Assembly (NCBI RefSeq): GCF_014333425.1
Contig: NZ_JACRYT010000009.1
Span: forward strand, 46,605 to 110,604
Direction of reading: 5' to 3'
Length of the DNA stretch: 64,000 bases
Origin: Zhenpiania hominis
GTDB lineage: Bacteria > Bacillota > Clostridia > Peptostreptococcales > Anaerovoracaceae
Under the pieces are notes generated by a model, which worked only from the letters and a program-made list of their open reading frames with translations, was not told where the DNA came from and did not search any database. The first letter of the stretch is position 1; each line of letters begins with the position of its first letter. A program made the position numbers and the translations under genes. Of the stretch, positions 44,715-52,682 are shown in pieces.

Positions 44715-44807
44715 TTACAAAAATACAACCGCGCCTACCAGCGTAGTCACAACCATCGCCGCAATGATCGCGACTGCGACGATCCGGATTGCTTTTTTGC
44801 TCATCAT
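44715..44807 (-). CDS. Thirty-residue single-helix membrane peptide
   Basis: A 30-residue peptide: two Met, a short basic head (SKKAIR) and one hydrophobic helix to the end. GGGAGGGG lies 9 bases before the ATG, and the gene sits between DUF1934 and DUF1846 with short gaps, so it is likely real. In size and plan it resembles the Prli42/DUF4044-type membrane miniproteins of Firmicutes (Prli42 anchors the Listeria stressosome), but the identification rests on general pattern alone. Confidence 0.6.
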   Translation of the reverse strand: MMSKKAIRIVAVAIIAAMVVTTLVGAVVFL

Positions 44808-44830
44808 AATCAAATCCCCTCCCTTTTTCC

Positions 44831-45256
44831 TTACATAAGCTGTATGTTCAATTTATTGCGCCCTTCCGCAAGCCCTTTCAGGCTGATGTGGTAGTCAATA
44901 TCCAATGTTCCTTTCCCTTCCGGGGTCAGATTGTTTTCAATATGGTTTGTAAGAACTTCCATTTCAATAGCGCCAAAAGGGGTATCATAATAACCGGTAT
45001 ACCGCTTTCCCTTTTCAAATTCAATCTCTGTATCGATTCCTACTTTCTCACCAATCCGTTTCATTTTTATCGTCCCGCCCTTCAGCTTCAATCTTGTTTT
45101 GCATCCGGGCATTCCGGAAATTTCACTTTCATCATAAAGAAGATACATGGAATCTCCCTTCTGGTACAACTTTCCTTCTGTAATAAATTCCATCTTATCT
45201 TCTTCCATATCCGCGTTCATCTGCGTCCCAATTATTTTCATCATAATTTCTTTCAT
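44831..45256 (-). CDS. DUF1934 (YwiB-like) beta-barrel protein
   Basis: A 141-residue protein of DUF1934, a lipocalin-like beta-barrel family exemplified by Bacillus YwiB, function unknown. The pattern EFITEGKLYQKGDSMYLLYDESE...GCKTRLKL near 20-60 fits. The start at 45256 overlaps the hslO stop as TGATG, and AGGAG is 8 bases upstream; an adjacent GTG at 45259 is an alternative. Confidence 0.82.
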   Translation of the reverse strand: MKEIMMKIIGTQMNADMEEDKMEFITEGKLYQKGDSMYLLYDESEISGMPGCKTRLKLKGGTIKMKRIGEKVGIDTEIEFEKGKRYTGYYDTPFGAIEMEVLTNHIENNLTPEGKGTLDIDYHISLKGLAEGRNKLNIQLM

Positions 45257-46173
45257 CACGACATCTCCTCCAATATCCGCTCTAAATGGGGTTTATCAAA
45301 ATGATATTTTTTCAGACAGAACTGACACTGCAGCTCCGCCTCACCGTCTTCTTCCAGAATTTCTGTCAGATCCGTTTTTCCTATGCTCATCAAAGCCTTT
45401 TCCAGCCGCTTTTCACTGCAGTCACAATTCCATCGAATCTCCCTGCTTTCTAAAGGCTCTACTTTATATTCTTCCGGCATTTCACCGAAAATTTCATTCA
45501 TAAGCTCTAAAACGATTCCATCTTCGCTTTTACCCGCGCACCTTTTCGAAACTCCATCAATTAGCGTCGTAAGAGGCGGCATCTTTCCGATCATTTCCTC
45601 CAGAGCGTCGACGGACCCTTCCTCTGCTCCCGGGAGCATCTGAATAATCATACCTCCCGCCGCTCCGACTTTGTAATCTCTTTCAATTTTTACGCCCAAA
45701 GCCACAGATGTATTCTGTTGCTCGGAAATAAAAAAGTACGCAGTCAAATCCTCTGCGATTTCCCCGTTTACCAGTGCAATTGTTCCCATATACGGCTCTT
45801 TCAACCCCAGATCTTTGATAACCGTCAGATCTCCTATACCAATAGAGCCTCCTACATCCAGTTTTCCTTCCTTTGTGAGAGGAAGATCCACATCGGGATT
45901 GGCGATGTATCCTTTCACATTTCCATCTCCGTCAGCTGTAGCGAGAATTTGCTTTGCCGGACCGTCTCCCTTAATAATCAGAGTTAGTTTATCCTCTTTA
46001 TTTTTAAGCATAACCCCCATTATGCCGGCTGCTGTAAGAACTCGACCCATCCCTGCTGTCGCGAGAGGTGTTGTCATATGTATTTTCCGAGCTGTTTCTA
46101 CCATATCCGTTGTAACTGTGAGATAAACCCGAAAGGATTTACTTTTATCGATTCCAATTAAAACCTTGCTCAA
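45256..46173 (-). CDS. hslO: Redox-regulated chaperone Hsp33
   Basis: A 305-residue Hsp33 holdase that is switched on by oxidation. The N-terminal substrate domain runs to about 230 and the C-terminal zinc centre has the two cysteine pairs NCDCSEKR (CxC) and LQCQFCLKKY (CxxC) that release zinc on oxidation. The start is TTG at 46173 after GGGAAGGAA. It is followed at once by DUF1934. Confidence 0.94.
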   Translation of the reverse strand: MSKVLIGIDKSKSFRVYLTVTTDMVETARKIHMTTPLATAGMGRVLTAAGIMGVMLKNKEDKLTLIIKGDGPAKQILATADGDGNVKGYIANPDVDLPLTKEGKLDVGGSIGIGDLTVIKDLGLKEPYMGTIALVNGEIAEDLTAYFFISEQQNTSVALGVKIERDYKVGAAGGMIIQMLPGAEEGSVDALEEMIGKMPPLTTLIDGVSKRCAGKSEDGIVLELMNEIFGEMPEEYKVEPLESREIRWNCDCSEKRLEKALMSIGKTDLTEILEEDGEAELQCQFCLKKYHFDKPHLERILEEMS

Positions 46174-46207
46174 TTTCCTTCCCCCCTATTTTATCTTTTT
46201 CCTTTCA

Positions 46208-46216
46208 ATTCTACCA
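46208..46216 (-). promoter_or_regulatory. Extended -10 promoter of hslO
   Basis: Minus strand TGG-TAGAAT (46216-46208), about 35 bases from the hslO start. The rest of the 170-base gap to htrA is AT-rich and holds no clear consensus promoter on the plus strand. Confidence 0.45.
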
Positions 46217-46343
46217 TAGTTGTAAGAAATTATTAATATCTTTATTTCATATTTACATTCATTCAACACAAAAAAATCATATAAAATGTGTATATTAAGT
46301 TCAAACAAGAGGAAAGTTTTAAAGCAAAGGGGGAAAATAAACT

Positions 46344-47615
46344 ATGGATCATTATAACAACGATCAATACCAATACACAAGCGGTCCGAATCCCGGACAA
46401 CTGATTCCTTCGGGAATGGGAGAACAGGAGCCGCAGCCCGGAAGAGGCAGAAAGAAAAAAAAGAGCGGTAAACCGATTACTCTGACAAAAACAGGTCTCG
46501 TCGCAATTATTGTGCTTTGCGTTTTCCTGTCAAGCGCTTTCGGTTTTGGAGGAGCTTATCTGGCAAATTCAGCTTCACCGCAGTATTCCGCGGGACAGGA
46601 TAATACCACAAACGCAAATACAACCGGATTTAATCTGGAAGACGCGACGGGAAGCGAAATGACAGTTCAGGAGATTACAGCGAAGACTCAGGATTCTGTT
46701 GTGGAAATTAAAACAGAGTCTGTCCAGACTTCTCAATGGATGGATCAATATGTGACCGAGGGCGCGGGAAGCGGTGTAATTGTAAGAAGCAACGGGTATA
46801 TTATTACAAATAACCATGTTATAGAGGATGCCAGCACTATTACGGTTACTACAGCGGATGAAAAGGAATATGAGGCAAAAGTAGTTGGCAGCGACTCTAA
46901 TACCGATATCGCGGTTCTGAAAATTGACGCCAAAAACCTGACCGCGGCTACCATGGGAAACAGTGATCAGCTAAATGTAGGCGATATGGCAGTTGCTATT
47001 GGAAATCCTTTGGGTGAACTGGGCGGCACCGTTACGGCAGGTATTATCAGTGCCCTGGATCGTTCTATCAGTCTTGATGGAAAAACCATGTCTTTGATTC
47101 AGACAGATACTTCTATCAATCCGGGAAATTCCGGCGGCGGGCTTTTCAACCAATATGGACAGTTAATCGGCATTGTAGTGGCGAAATCCTCCGGTTCCGA
47201 TGTAGAAGGTCTGGGATTTGCTATTCCGATTAACAAAGCTGCGGACGCTGCCAGCCAGTTAATTGAAAACGGATATGTAAGCGGACAGCCATACACAGGA
47301 ATGTCTTATGTGGATATGTCTTCTCAGCAGAGCGGCGGAACCAGCGGGCTCGAAGAGTTTTTTGGCGGCGGACAGAGCTCTCAGGGAGCCGGCAGTGTCT
47401 ATATCCAGGAAGTAACAGGAACCAACGCCAAGAAAGCTGGTTTTAAATCAGGAGATCTTGTTTATTCCGTAGATGGGCAGGAAATTGACAGTTTTGAAAC
47501 TCTTTCCTCCATCATTACTTCTCATAAAGTCGGGGATAAGGTGACTTATATCGTGCTCCGCGACGGACAGACAAAAGAAATTGAGTTAGAGTTAGAAGAA
47601 AGAACTTCCTCTTAA
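46344..47615 (+). CDS. htrA: HtrA/DegP serine protease with PDZ domain
   Basis: A 423-residue membrane-anchored protease for quality control at the cell envelope. Residues 1-48 are a cytoplasmic tail rich in Lys and Gly, a transmembrane helix follows at about 50-75, then the trypsin-like domain with H158 (TNNHVI), D188 (NTDIAV) and S263 (GNSGGG), and one PDZ domain (about 330-415; GFKSGDLVYSVDGQEID). Domain order and residues are intact. AAAGGGGG precedes the ATG. Confidence 0.95.
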   Translation: MDHYNNDQYQYTSGPNPGQLIPSGMGEQEPQPGRGRKKKKSGKPITLTKTGLVAIIVLCVFLSSAFGFGGAYLANSASPQYSAGQDNTTNANTTGFNLEDATGSEMTVQEITAKTQDSVVEIKTESVQTSQWMDQYVTEGAGSGVIVRSNGYIITNNHVIEDASTITVTTADEKEYEAKVVGSDSNTDIAVLKIDAKNLTAATMGNSDQLNVGDMAVAIGNPLGELGGTVTAGIISALDRSISLDGKTMSLIQTDTSINPGNSGGGLFNQYGQLIGIVVAKSSGSDVEGLGFAIPINKAADAASQLIENGYVSGQPYTGMSYVDMSSQQSGGTSGLEEFFGGGQSSQGAGSVYIQEVTGTNAKKAGFKSGDLVYSVDGQEIDSFETLSSIITSHKVGDKVTYIVLRDGQTKEIELELEERTSS

Positions 47616-47631
47616 TAAGTAATAATAAGAT

Positions 47632-47676
47632 ATGCAAAAGACCCGGTAAGCTAACAGCTCCCCGGGTCTTTTGCAT
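47632..47676. terminator. Bidirectional terminator between htrA and spoIIR
   Basis: ATGCAAAAGACCCGG (47632-47646) pairs perfectly with the matching arm at 47662-47676. Its AAAA/TTTT parts serve both converging genes. Confidence 0.8.
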
Positions 47677-47689
47677 GTTTCAATTTTTT

Positions 47690-48259
47690 CTATTTTTCTT
47701 TTAAAATATCCATTAATTTCCACTTTATCTCAATTTTTTGTTCCTCGCTGATCCCCATCTCTTTTATAGCTTCTTCATCTTCTTCTATAAGGCACAGCGG
47801 TGGAAAGAGTACACACCACCAGTTTTGCCCTTCTCCTCTCCCAAGTGTCAGATTTAAAGCTTCATAATTTCCTGCCGGAAAATACATATCTCCATAAGTT
47901 TTTTCAGGGATCCATCGGATTCCAAGATTCGCCTCCGCTTTATAACTCTTTCCATTTTCCTCAATTACTTTATTTGCTGTCTCTTCCATATCGTTTAAAT
48001 GTGTTTGCAGATATTCTCTGGAATCTTCGATACTTTGGCTTTCCTGCAGACTTTTAGTCTTTTTGATAATTTCATCTCTTACCTTCAGTTTCAGTTCCTG
48101 ATCTTCTTCGCTGTCACTGTTGGCGATCACATGGAGCCGTATAATCCCGCTATATTGATTCTGCGGCGTGTCCTCATATGTATAAAAGAGAACGACTGCC
48201 ATTACAATAACTAAGATCAGACTCAGTACACATTTTTGTTTTAAATCTGAATTCTTCAT
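47690..48259 (-). CDS. spoIIR: Stage II sporulation protein R
   Basis: A 189-residue secreted signalling protein with an N-terminal hydrophobic signal (about 9-27) and the family core IIRLHVIANSDSEEDQELKLKVRDEI. It is made in the forespore under sigma-F, crosses to the intermembrane space and activates SpoIIGA to process pro-sigma-E in the mother cell. The ATG at 48259 has GGAGGG 11 bases upstream, a rather long spacing; the in-frame ATG at 48298 has no ribosome-binding site and would lie above the sigma-F promoter. A near-perfect sigma-F promoter and an RBS-hiding hairpin precede it. Confidence 0.93.
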   Translation of the reverse strand: MKNSDLKQKCVLSLILVIVMAVVLFYTYEDTPQNQYSGIIRLHVIANSDSEEDQELKLKVRDEIIKKTKSLQESQSIEDSREYLQTHLNDMEETANKVIEENGKSYKAEANLGIRWIPEKTYGDMYFPAGNYEALNLTLGRGEGQNWWCVLFPPLCLIEEDEEAIKEMGISEEQKIEIKWKLMDILKEK

Positions 48260-48267
48260 AATAGATA

Positions 48268-48307
48268 AAGCCCTCCTTGTATTTTCAATTCTTACCATGG
48301 AGGGCTT
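48268..48307 (-). promoter_or_regulatory. RBS-sequestering hairpin / terminator before spoIIR
   Basis: In minus-strand RNA AAGCCCTCC (48307-48299) pairs perfectly with GGAGGGCTT (48276-48268), which contains the spoIIR ribosome-binding site; loop 22 bases. Only read-through RNA from sipL would contain both arms. Confidence 0.65.
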
Positions 48308-48316
48308 ATTTTATAC
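48287..48316 (-). promoter_or_regulatory. Sigma-F promoter of spoIIR
   Basis: GTATAA (48316-48311), a 14-base spacer (15 from GTATA) and GGTAAGAATT (48296-48287), which matches the sigma-F -10 pattern GGNRANANTT at every fixed position. Predicted start is near 48281, just upstream of the ribosome-binding site. Confidence 0.75.
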
Positions 48317-48333
48317 TTAATTTATGGGATTTT

Positions 48334-50217
48334 CTATTTTACAATAAGCAGCCGCATATTTTCTTTTACATCTTCATTGTCCTGCATCTGATTGATCTTT
48401 CTTATGGTATCAACGCCTGTTTTATATTTTTTCGCTATATTCCAGAGACTGTCTTCCTTTCTCGCGATATAAATTACCATGGAAGATGGGCGTTTATTCG
48501 AATCATTTTCCACAAAACATGGATTCTTAATCAGTTTTATATTCTTTTCTTCAATAGCGGTAGCTTCAATTTGCAGACTGGCATTTACTTCAACCTGCTT
48601 GTCGTTTATTTTATCAAACCAGAGTTCCCGAATTTCGACATTACTTTCAATTTTAACATTATCACGATTATGCGGAAGTTCCAGAGAACTTCGGAATGAA
48701 AGGTCCTGTCTGACTGCGAAAGGTTTTCGATTTTCCTCGGAAAGGCACAAGATCTCTCCTGTAAGAATCCCTTCTACGATCACTTTTCCTCCTTCAAACC
48801 GGCTTTTCTTTTCTTTGATCATGCCGTTTATGTACAGTATTTTCTCTGCGTTTCCGTATTTCTCCGGGATATGAAAAATTTCCCTCGCGGTTGTTTCACT
48901 TCGGCTGTTTCCTAAAATAGCCTCTACCTTTTCTTCGGAACAATCATAGGTTGTATCTTTGGTATTATGATACAGATCGGATACAATTTCCTTCTCAATG
49001 TTGCGAAGCAGTTCTACGGATGTGTGGATATTTCCTGAAATAGAAAAGCCATCTTCTGTTCCTTCCGTTATCTTTATTTCCAGATCCTGATCGTTGAAAG
49101 TAACCCGGCTTCCGCTAATCTCTTTTTCCTTATCAATTAAAATAAATTGAGTGAAATCGGTCTTTCCCTGAAAAAAAGCTGTTCTTTCGTAAATTTCCCC
49201 TTCTTCCACATCTTCTCCGGCATAGAGAACATCAACCCACAGATTCGCGTTAATTACAATTTTTTCTTCTGTAACCTGTCTATGATTTTCCACAATGCGA
49301 ATATCAGTATTTAGAATTTTTGAAGGCCGCAAAGATCCATCTTTTAAATGCAGATCTTCTGAAATTTCAATGGAATCTTCTTTTCTTGCAGCTATATGGC
49401 TGATAGATACGGTTTCTTTCAGAAGCTCCAGCTTTTCATTGCGCAAACTGTCAAACAACTTAAGATGTTTTTCCGCGTATTCTTTCATGAAAAGTTTTAC
49501 GGTTATTTTCGCGCGAAATTTGCGCTCATTAATCACGGTATATTCTATCTTTTCAATTTCAGGCCGAATGGAAGTATAAGAAATTGGAGAAGCACTAATC
49601 GGCCAGTCTTTTTTAAACGGCAGACGTGACTGTATAACCGCGATAGGATCTTTGTTTTCTTCCTTTTGTGGGATATAGATTGTATGAATAGAAACTTCTC
49701 CCGTTACACGGATATTCCCTGATTCCCCTTGCTCTGCCTGAATTTCTTGTTCGGAAAGATAAGCATTCCCGCTCATGGAGAGAATCGAAAGTAAATCCGG
49801 CTTTACATCCGGAACTAAAACGTCTTCCTCTACTACTATTTTTGTATCTTCATTCTGGCAGACTGTACAAATATTCAAATCATTATATACACAGGAAGCG
49901 GAAAGCGGTGTTATTCTCATCGGATCCACAATAGGCTTTTTTTCGATTTTTTCTTTTTCCTTTTCTTTAAAAATAATTGGATCCGCTTTTTCCTCTGATT
50001 CTTCCTTCACCGTTTCTTTTCTTTTTTCTTCTTCTGTCGGATTATTTTCCTCCGAAATGTCACCGTTCTCTTTCTTTATTTCCGGCGGTTCCGGCACTAA
50101 AAGCCGATCATAAGGAGTCGGATCAAATTCATCGTTGTTTTCTTGTTTATCTAAATCCGCATCTTCCGATTTTGCCGGCTGCAGCGCGAAATCAGGTATC
50201 TTTTCCTCATAGGTCAT
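48334..50217 (-). CDS. sipL: SipL-like spore envelope protein with SPOCS and LysM domains
   Basis: A 627-residue protein with a Glu/Lys-rich acidic N-terminal extension (about 1-95), repeated DUF3794/SPOCS modules (about 105-570; VVEEDVLVPDVKPDLLSILS is the first) and a C-terminal LysM motif (ARKEDSLWNIAKKYKTGVDTI, about 580-625). This is the plan of Clostridioides SipL, which binds SpoIVA to build the spore coat in the mother cell; SipL is about 515 residues and lacks the long acidic extension. A candidate sigma-E promoter is 40 bases upstream. spoIIR lies 74 bases downstream. Exact orthology is inferred from domains. Confidence 0.85.
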   Translation of the reverse strand: MTYEEKIPDFALQPAKSEDADLDKQENNDEFDPTPYDRLLVPEPPEIKKENGDISEENNPTEEEKRKETVKEESEEKADPIIFKEKEKEKIEKKPIVDPMRITPLSASCVYNDLNICTVCQNEDTKIVVEEDVLVPDVKPDLLSILSMSGNAYLSEQEIQAEQGESGNIRVTGEVSIHTIYIPQKEENKDPIAVIQSRLPFKKDWPISASPISYTSIRPEIEKIEYTVINERKFRAKITVKLFMKEYAEKHLKLFDSLRNEKLELLKETVSISHIAARKEDSIEISEDLHLKDGSLRPSKILNTDIRIVENHRQVTEEKIVINANLWVDVLYAGEDVEEGEIYERTAFFQGKTDFTQFILIDKEKEISGSRVTFNDQDLEIKITEGTEDGFSISGNIHTSVELLRNIEKEIVSDLYHNTKDTTYDCSEEKVEAILGNSRSETTAREIFHIPEKYGNAEKILYINGMIKEKKSRFEGGKVIVEGILTGEILCLSEENRKPFAVRQDLSFRSSLELPHNRDNVKIESNVEIRELWFDKINDKQVEVNASLQIEATAIEEKNIKLIKNPCFVENDSNKRPSSMVIYIARKEDSLWNIAKKYKTGVDTIRKINQMQDNEDVKENMRLLIVK

Positions 50218-50256
50218 AATGATTCCCCCTCTATTTTCTGTACAATATTCTTTTAA

Positions 50257-50285
50257 ATTCTATGCGGATAGGAAATCATTCATTC
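50257..50285 (-). promoter_or_regulatory. Candidate sigma-E promoter of the sipL-like gene
   Basis: Minus strand CATAGAAT (50264-50257) fits the sigma-E -10 pattern CATANANT; the -35 region GAATGAA (50285-50279) at 14 bases is a partial match. The rest of 50286-50337 is AT-rich with nothing recognised. Confidence 0.45.
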
Positions 50286-50337
50286 CTTGTTTTTAAATTA
50301 CCTGTATTTAGCGATTTTAAAATTGTAAATAATTAAC

Positions 50338-50372
50338 AAAAGCAGATCTTTTCATTTTTCAGATCTGCTTTT
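50338..50372 (-). terminator. Terminator at the end of the sprT-like gene
   Basis: AAAAGCAGATCT (50338-50349) pairs with AGATCTGCTTTT (50361-50372). The downstream arm on the minus strand ends in TTTTG; the stop codon lies inside the hairpin. Confidence 0.75.
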
Positions 50373-50874
50373 CACAATTTAATCTTCCGCCACATCGACA
50401 TCTGTATTGGTTGATATTTGTAATCAATTTGGAGCGTTTCTGTCGGTAAAACTTTTTGCCACATTTCTGGCACGTTATCACATAATTGATCTTTTTTTCT
50501 CTTTTTGGCGCTTCCAACCCCAATTCTTCATAAGTAGCTGTAGTTTTGATCTTATAGCCATAAGTCTGGTTCATTTTGGATGCGTATTCCTTCCACTTAG
50601 TACCGTGATTGTAGCATCCCCTACAGGTATGGAGCAGCTCATGAGCAAGAATCGTCCGTACAACCTTTTTGTCTGCCGCAAGAAGCATTTCTCCTATTTC
50701 AATCCTGTAGATCTCACCCTTGATGCCTTTTTCCCGTCTGCAAGCGGCAAACCGGCTGCGAGCTCTTTTGTTGATTGTGATTTCCGAATTTATTTTCCTG
50801 CTTACAGGTATTTTTAAATTCCGGCACTCTTTTATAAGCTCCTGAACACAAAATTCTATTTCTTTCTTATCCAT
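50359..50874 (-). CDS. SprT-like zinc metalloprotease-type protein
   Basis: A 171-residue SprT-family protein with HELLH (78-82) and a third ligand H90 (NHGTKW), and a C-terminal zinc ribbon with CQKC (about 134-137) and CRCGG. The fold resembles Spartan-type proteases. The ATG at 50874 has no ribosome-binding site; a parS site occupies that place. It follows parB by 22 bases, so it may be translated by coupling. Confidence 0.85.
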   Translation of the reverse strand: MDKKEIEFCVQELIKECRNLKIPVSRKINSEITINKRARSRFAACRREKGIKGEIYRIEIGEMLLAADKKVVRTILAHELLHTCRGCYNHGTKWKEYASKMNQTYGYKIKTTATYEELGLEAPKREKKINYVITCQKCGKKFYRQKRSKLITNINQYRCRCGGRLNCEKQI

Positions 50875-50889
50875 GTTTCACGTGAAACT
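50874..50889. promoter_or_regulatory. parS site in the parB-sprT gap
   Basis: TGTTTCACGTGAAACT matches the Firmicute parS consensus TGTTTCACGTGAAACA at 15 of 16 positions. It overlaps the first base of the sprT-like ATG. Confidence 0.92.
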
Positions 50890-50896
50890 TTTCATT

Positions 50897-51790
50897 CTAT
50901 CCCAGTGATTTCAATAGTTCAATCAATCTCTCCAACTCATCTCGGCTATAATATTCGATTTCAATTTTACCCTTTTTTCCAGACTGATTCAGATTTACTT
51001 TCGTACCCATAATCTGTTTTAAATCGTCTTCCACTTTTCTTACATCCGCGCTTTTCTCTGCTTTTTTTCTGGAAATTTTCTTTTTAGGAGCATTTTCTTC
51101 CTTGATTATTTTTTCAATTTCTCTTACAGAGAGTCCTTCTTTTATTGCATATTCCGCAAGTTGAATCTGTTTTTCCGTATCCCCGATCCCCGCAATTGCC
51201 CTGGCATGTCCGGCGGAAAGCTGGTTTGCCAAGAGCATTTCTCGAATTTCAGACGGAAGCTTTAAAAGGCGAAGAGCATTTGTAATATACGGTCTGCTTT
51301 TTCCTACGCTTTTAGAAACCTGCTCTTGAGTCATGCCGAAATTCACGATCATCTGATTGAGTCCTTCTGCTTCTTCAACCGGATTTAGATCTTCTCGCTG
51401 CATATTCTCAATAATAGCAATAAGCATATTCTGCTCATCTGTAAATTCTCTTATGATACATGGGATTTCTTTCAGCCCCGCTTTTCTGCAAGCCCTCCAA
51501 CGTCTTTCACCTGCAACGATTTCATATCCTTTATCCGCTTTTCGCAAGATAACAGGCTGTATCAAACCGTTTTCTATAATAGACGCAGCCAATTCTTCTA
51601 ACTTTTCTTCATTAAAACTTTTCCGTGGCTGATTTTGGTTAGGCTTGATTTCATTTATATTAATAAAAGAAATTCCTTTTTCTTCGCTTTCTTCTTTTTT
51701 TGTAACAGAAATTTCCTGTGTGTCTATTTCAGAATTACTAAAAAGAGCTTCAAGCCCTTTTCCTAAACCTCGATTTTTTGGTGCTGCCAT
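50897..51790 (-). CDS. parB: Chromosome partitioning protein ParB / Spo0J
   Basis: A 297-residue ParB CTPase clamp that loads at parS. The N-terminal part starts with GLGKGLEALFS (interaction peptide for ParA), the CTP-binding GERRWRACRKAG is near 95, the helix-turn-helix contains MTQEQVSKSVGKSRPYITNALRLLKLP, and a C-terminal dimerisation helix ends the protein. The gene is fused to parA by a TAATG overlap and sits between two parS sites. Confidence 0.96.
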   Translation of the reverse strand: MAAPKNRGLGKGLEALFSNSEIDTQEISVTKKEESEEKGISFININEIKPNQNQPRKSFNEEKLEELAASIIENGLIQPVILRKADKGYEIVAGERRWRACRKAGLKEIPCIIREFTDEQNMLIAIIENMQREDLNPVEEAEGLNQMIVNFGMTQEQVSKSVGKSRPYITNALRLLKLPSEIREMLLANQLSAGHARAIAGIGDTEKQIQLAEYAIKEGLSVREIEKIIKEENAPKKKISRKKAEKSADVRKVEDDLKQIMGTKVNLNQSGKKGKIEIEYYSRDELERLIELLKSLG

Positions 51791-52563
51791 TACTCTTCTT
51801 CCTCCAGACTTAAGAATTCTTCAGCAAATTCCTGATAAGCCTGGGCTCCTGCTGATTTTGGATCATATTGCATAATAGGCATACCATAACTTGGGGCCTC
51901 TGCAAGTCTTACATTCCTTGGTATTACGGTTGTATAAACCTTTTCTTTAAAATATTTCTTTACTTCCTCAACTACTTGAACAGATAGATTTGTTCTTCCA
52001 TCAAACATACTGAGAATTACACCCTGTATCTTTAAATTTGGATTCATATTTTTCTTTACAATTTCAATTGTGCTCATAAGCTGACTTACACCTTCCAGCG
52101 CGTAGAATTCACACTGAATCGGGATTAATACAGAATCTACAGCCGTCAGAGAGTTAATAGTCAGAAGACCCAAAGACGGAGGACAGTCAATAAAAATATA
52201 ATCATAGTTTGGCTTAATCTGATCCAGCGCTTTTTTTAGTCTCTTTTCTCTACCTTTTAATTTAATCAATTCTACTTCAGCTCCGGCAAGTTGTACACTA
52301 GCTGGAATAATATCAAGGTTTTTTACTCCTGTCTGCACAATCGCCGTTTGTGGATCGATTTTATCTTCTACAAGAATTTCGTAAGAAGTATTGCCAAGTT
52401 CTTTTTTCGATAATCCAATACCGCTAGTAGTATTCCCCTGTGGATCAATATCGATAATCAAAACTTTCTTATCTTTGAGAGCCAGGCAAGCAGCCAAATT
52501 TATATTTGTAGTAGTTTTGCCTACCCCTCCTTTTTGATTGAATATTGCTATTGCTTTTCCCAA
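51790..52563 (-). CDS. parA: Chromosome partitioning ATPase ParA / Soj
   Basis: A 257-residue Walker-type ATPase (deviant Walker A KGGVGKTTT, 11-19; LIIDIDPQGNTTSGIG; FIDCPPSLGLLT) that moves ParB-bound origins and regulates DnaA in Bacillus. The start is TTG at 52563 after AAGGAGG. Coupled to parB by TAATG. Confidence 0.97.
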   Translation of the reverse strand: MGKAIAIFNQKGGVGKTTTNINLAACLALKDKKVLIIDIDPQGNTTSGIGLSKKELGNTSYEILVEDKIDPQTAIVQTGVKNLDIIPASVQLAGAEVELIKLKGREKRLKKALDQIKPNYDYIFIDCPPSLGLLTINSLTAVDSVLIPIQCEFYALEGVSQLMSTIEIVKKNMNPNLKIQGVILSMFDGRTNLSVQVVEEVKKYFKEKVYTTVIPRNVRLAEAPSYGMPIMQYDPKSAGAQAYQEFAEEFLSLEEEE

Positions 52564-52610
52564 AATATATCCTCCTTAGAACAATCTATAAATTCCTTTT
52601 GTATAAATTG

Positions 52611-52616
52611 ATTATA
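52611..52616 (-). promoter_or_regulatory. Candidate -10 of the parAB operon
   Basis: Minus-strand TATAAT (52616-52611), 47 bases before parA, with no clear -35. It lies downstream of the noc terminator/parS palindrome. Confidence 0.4.
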
Positions 52617-52656
52617 TACTATTCATGTTTTTTTTACTATAGTTTTTACGAAAAAA

Positions 52657-52682
52657 AAGAATGTTTCACGTGAAACATTCTT
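52657..52682. promoter_or_regulatory. parS site in a 26-bp palindrome, also the noc terminator
   Basis: The 16-bp consensus TGTTTCACGTGAAACA (52662-52677 by my count, plus or minus one base) is extended on both sides to a 26-bp perfect palindrome. On the minus strand it is followed by eight T residues, so the noc transcript would fold it as a terminator. The noc stop codon overlaps its edge. Confidence 0.9.
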
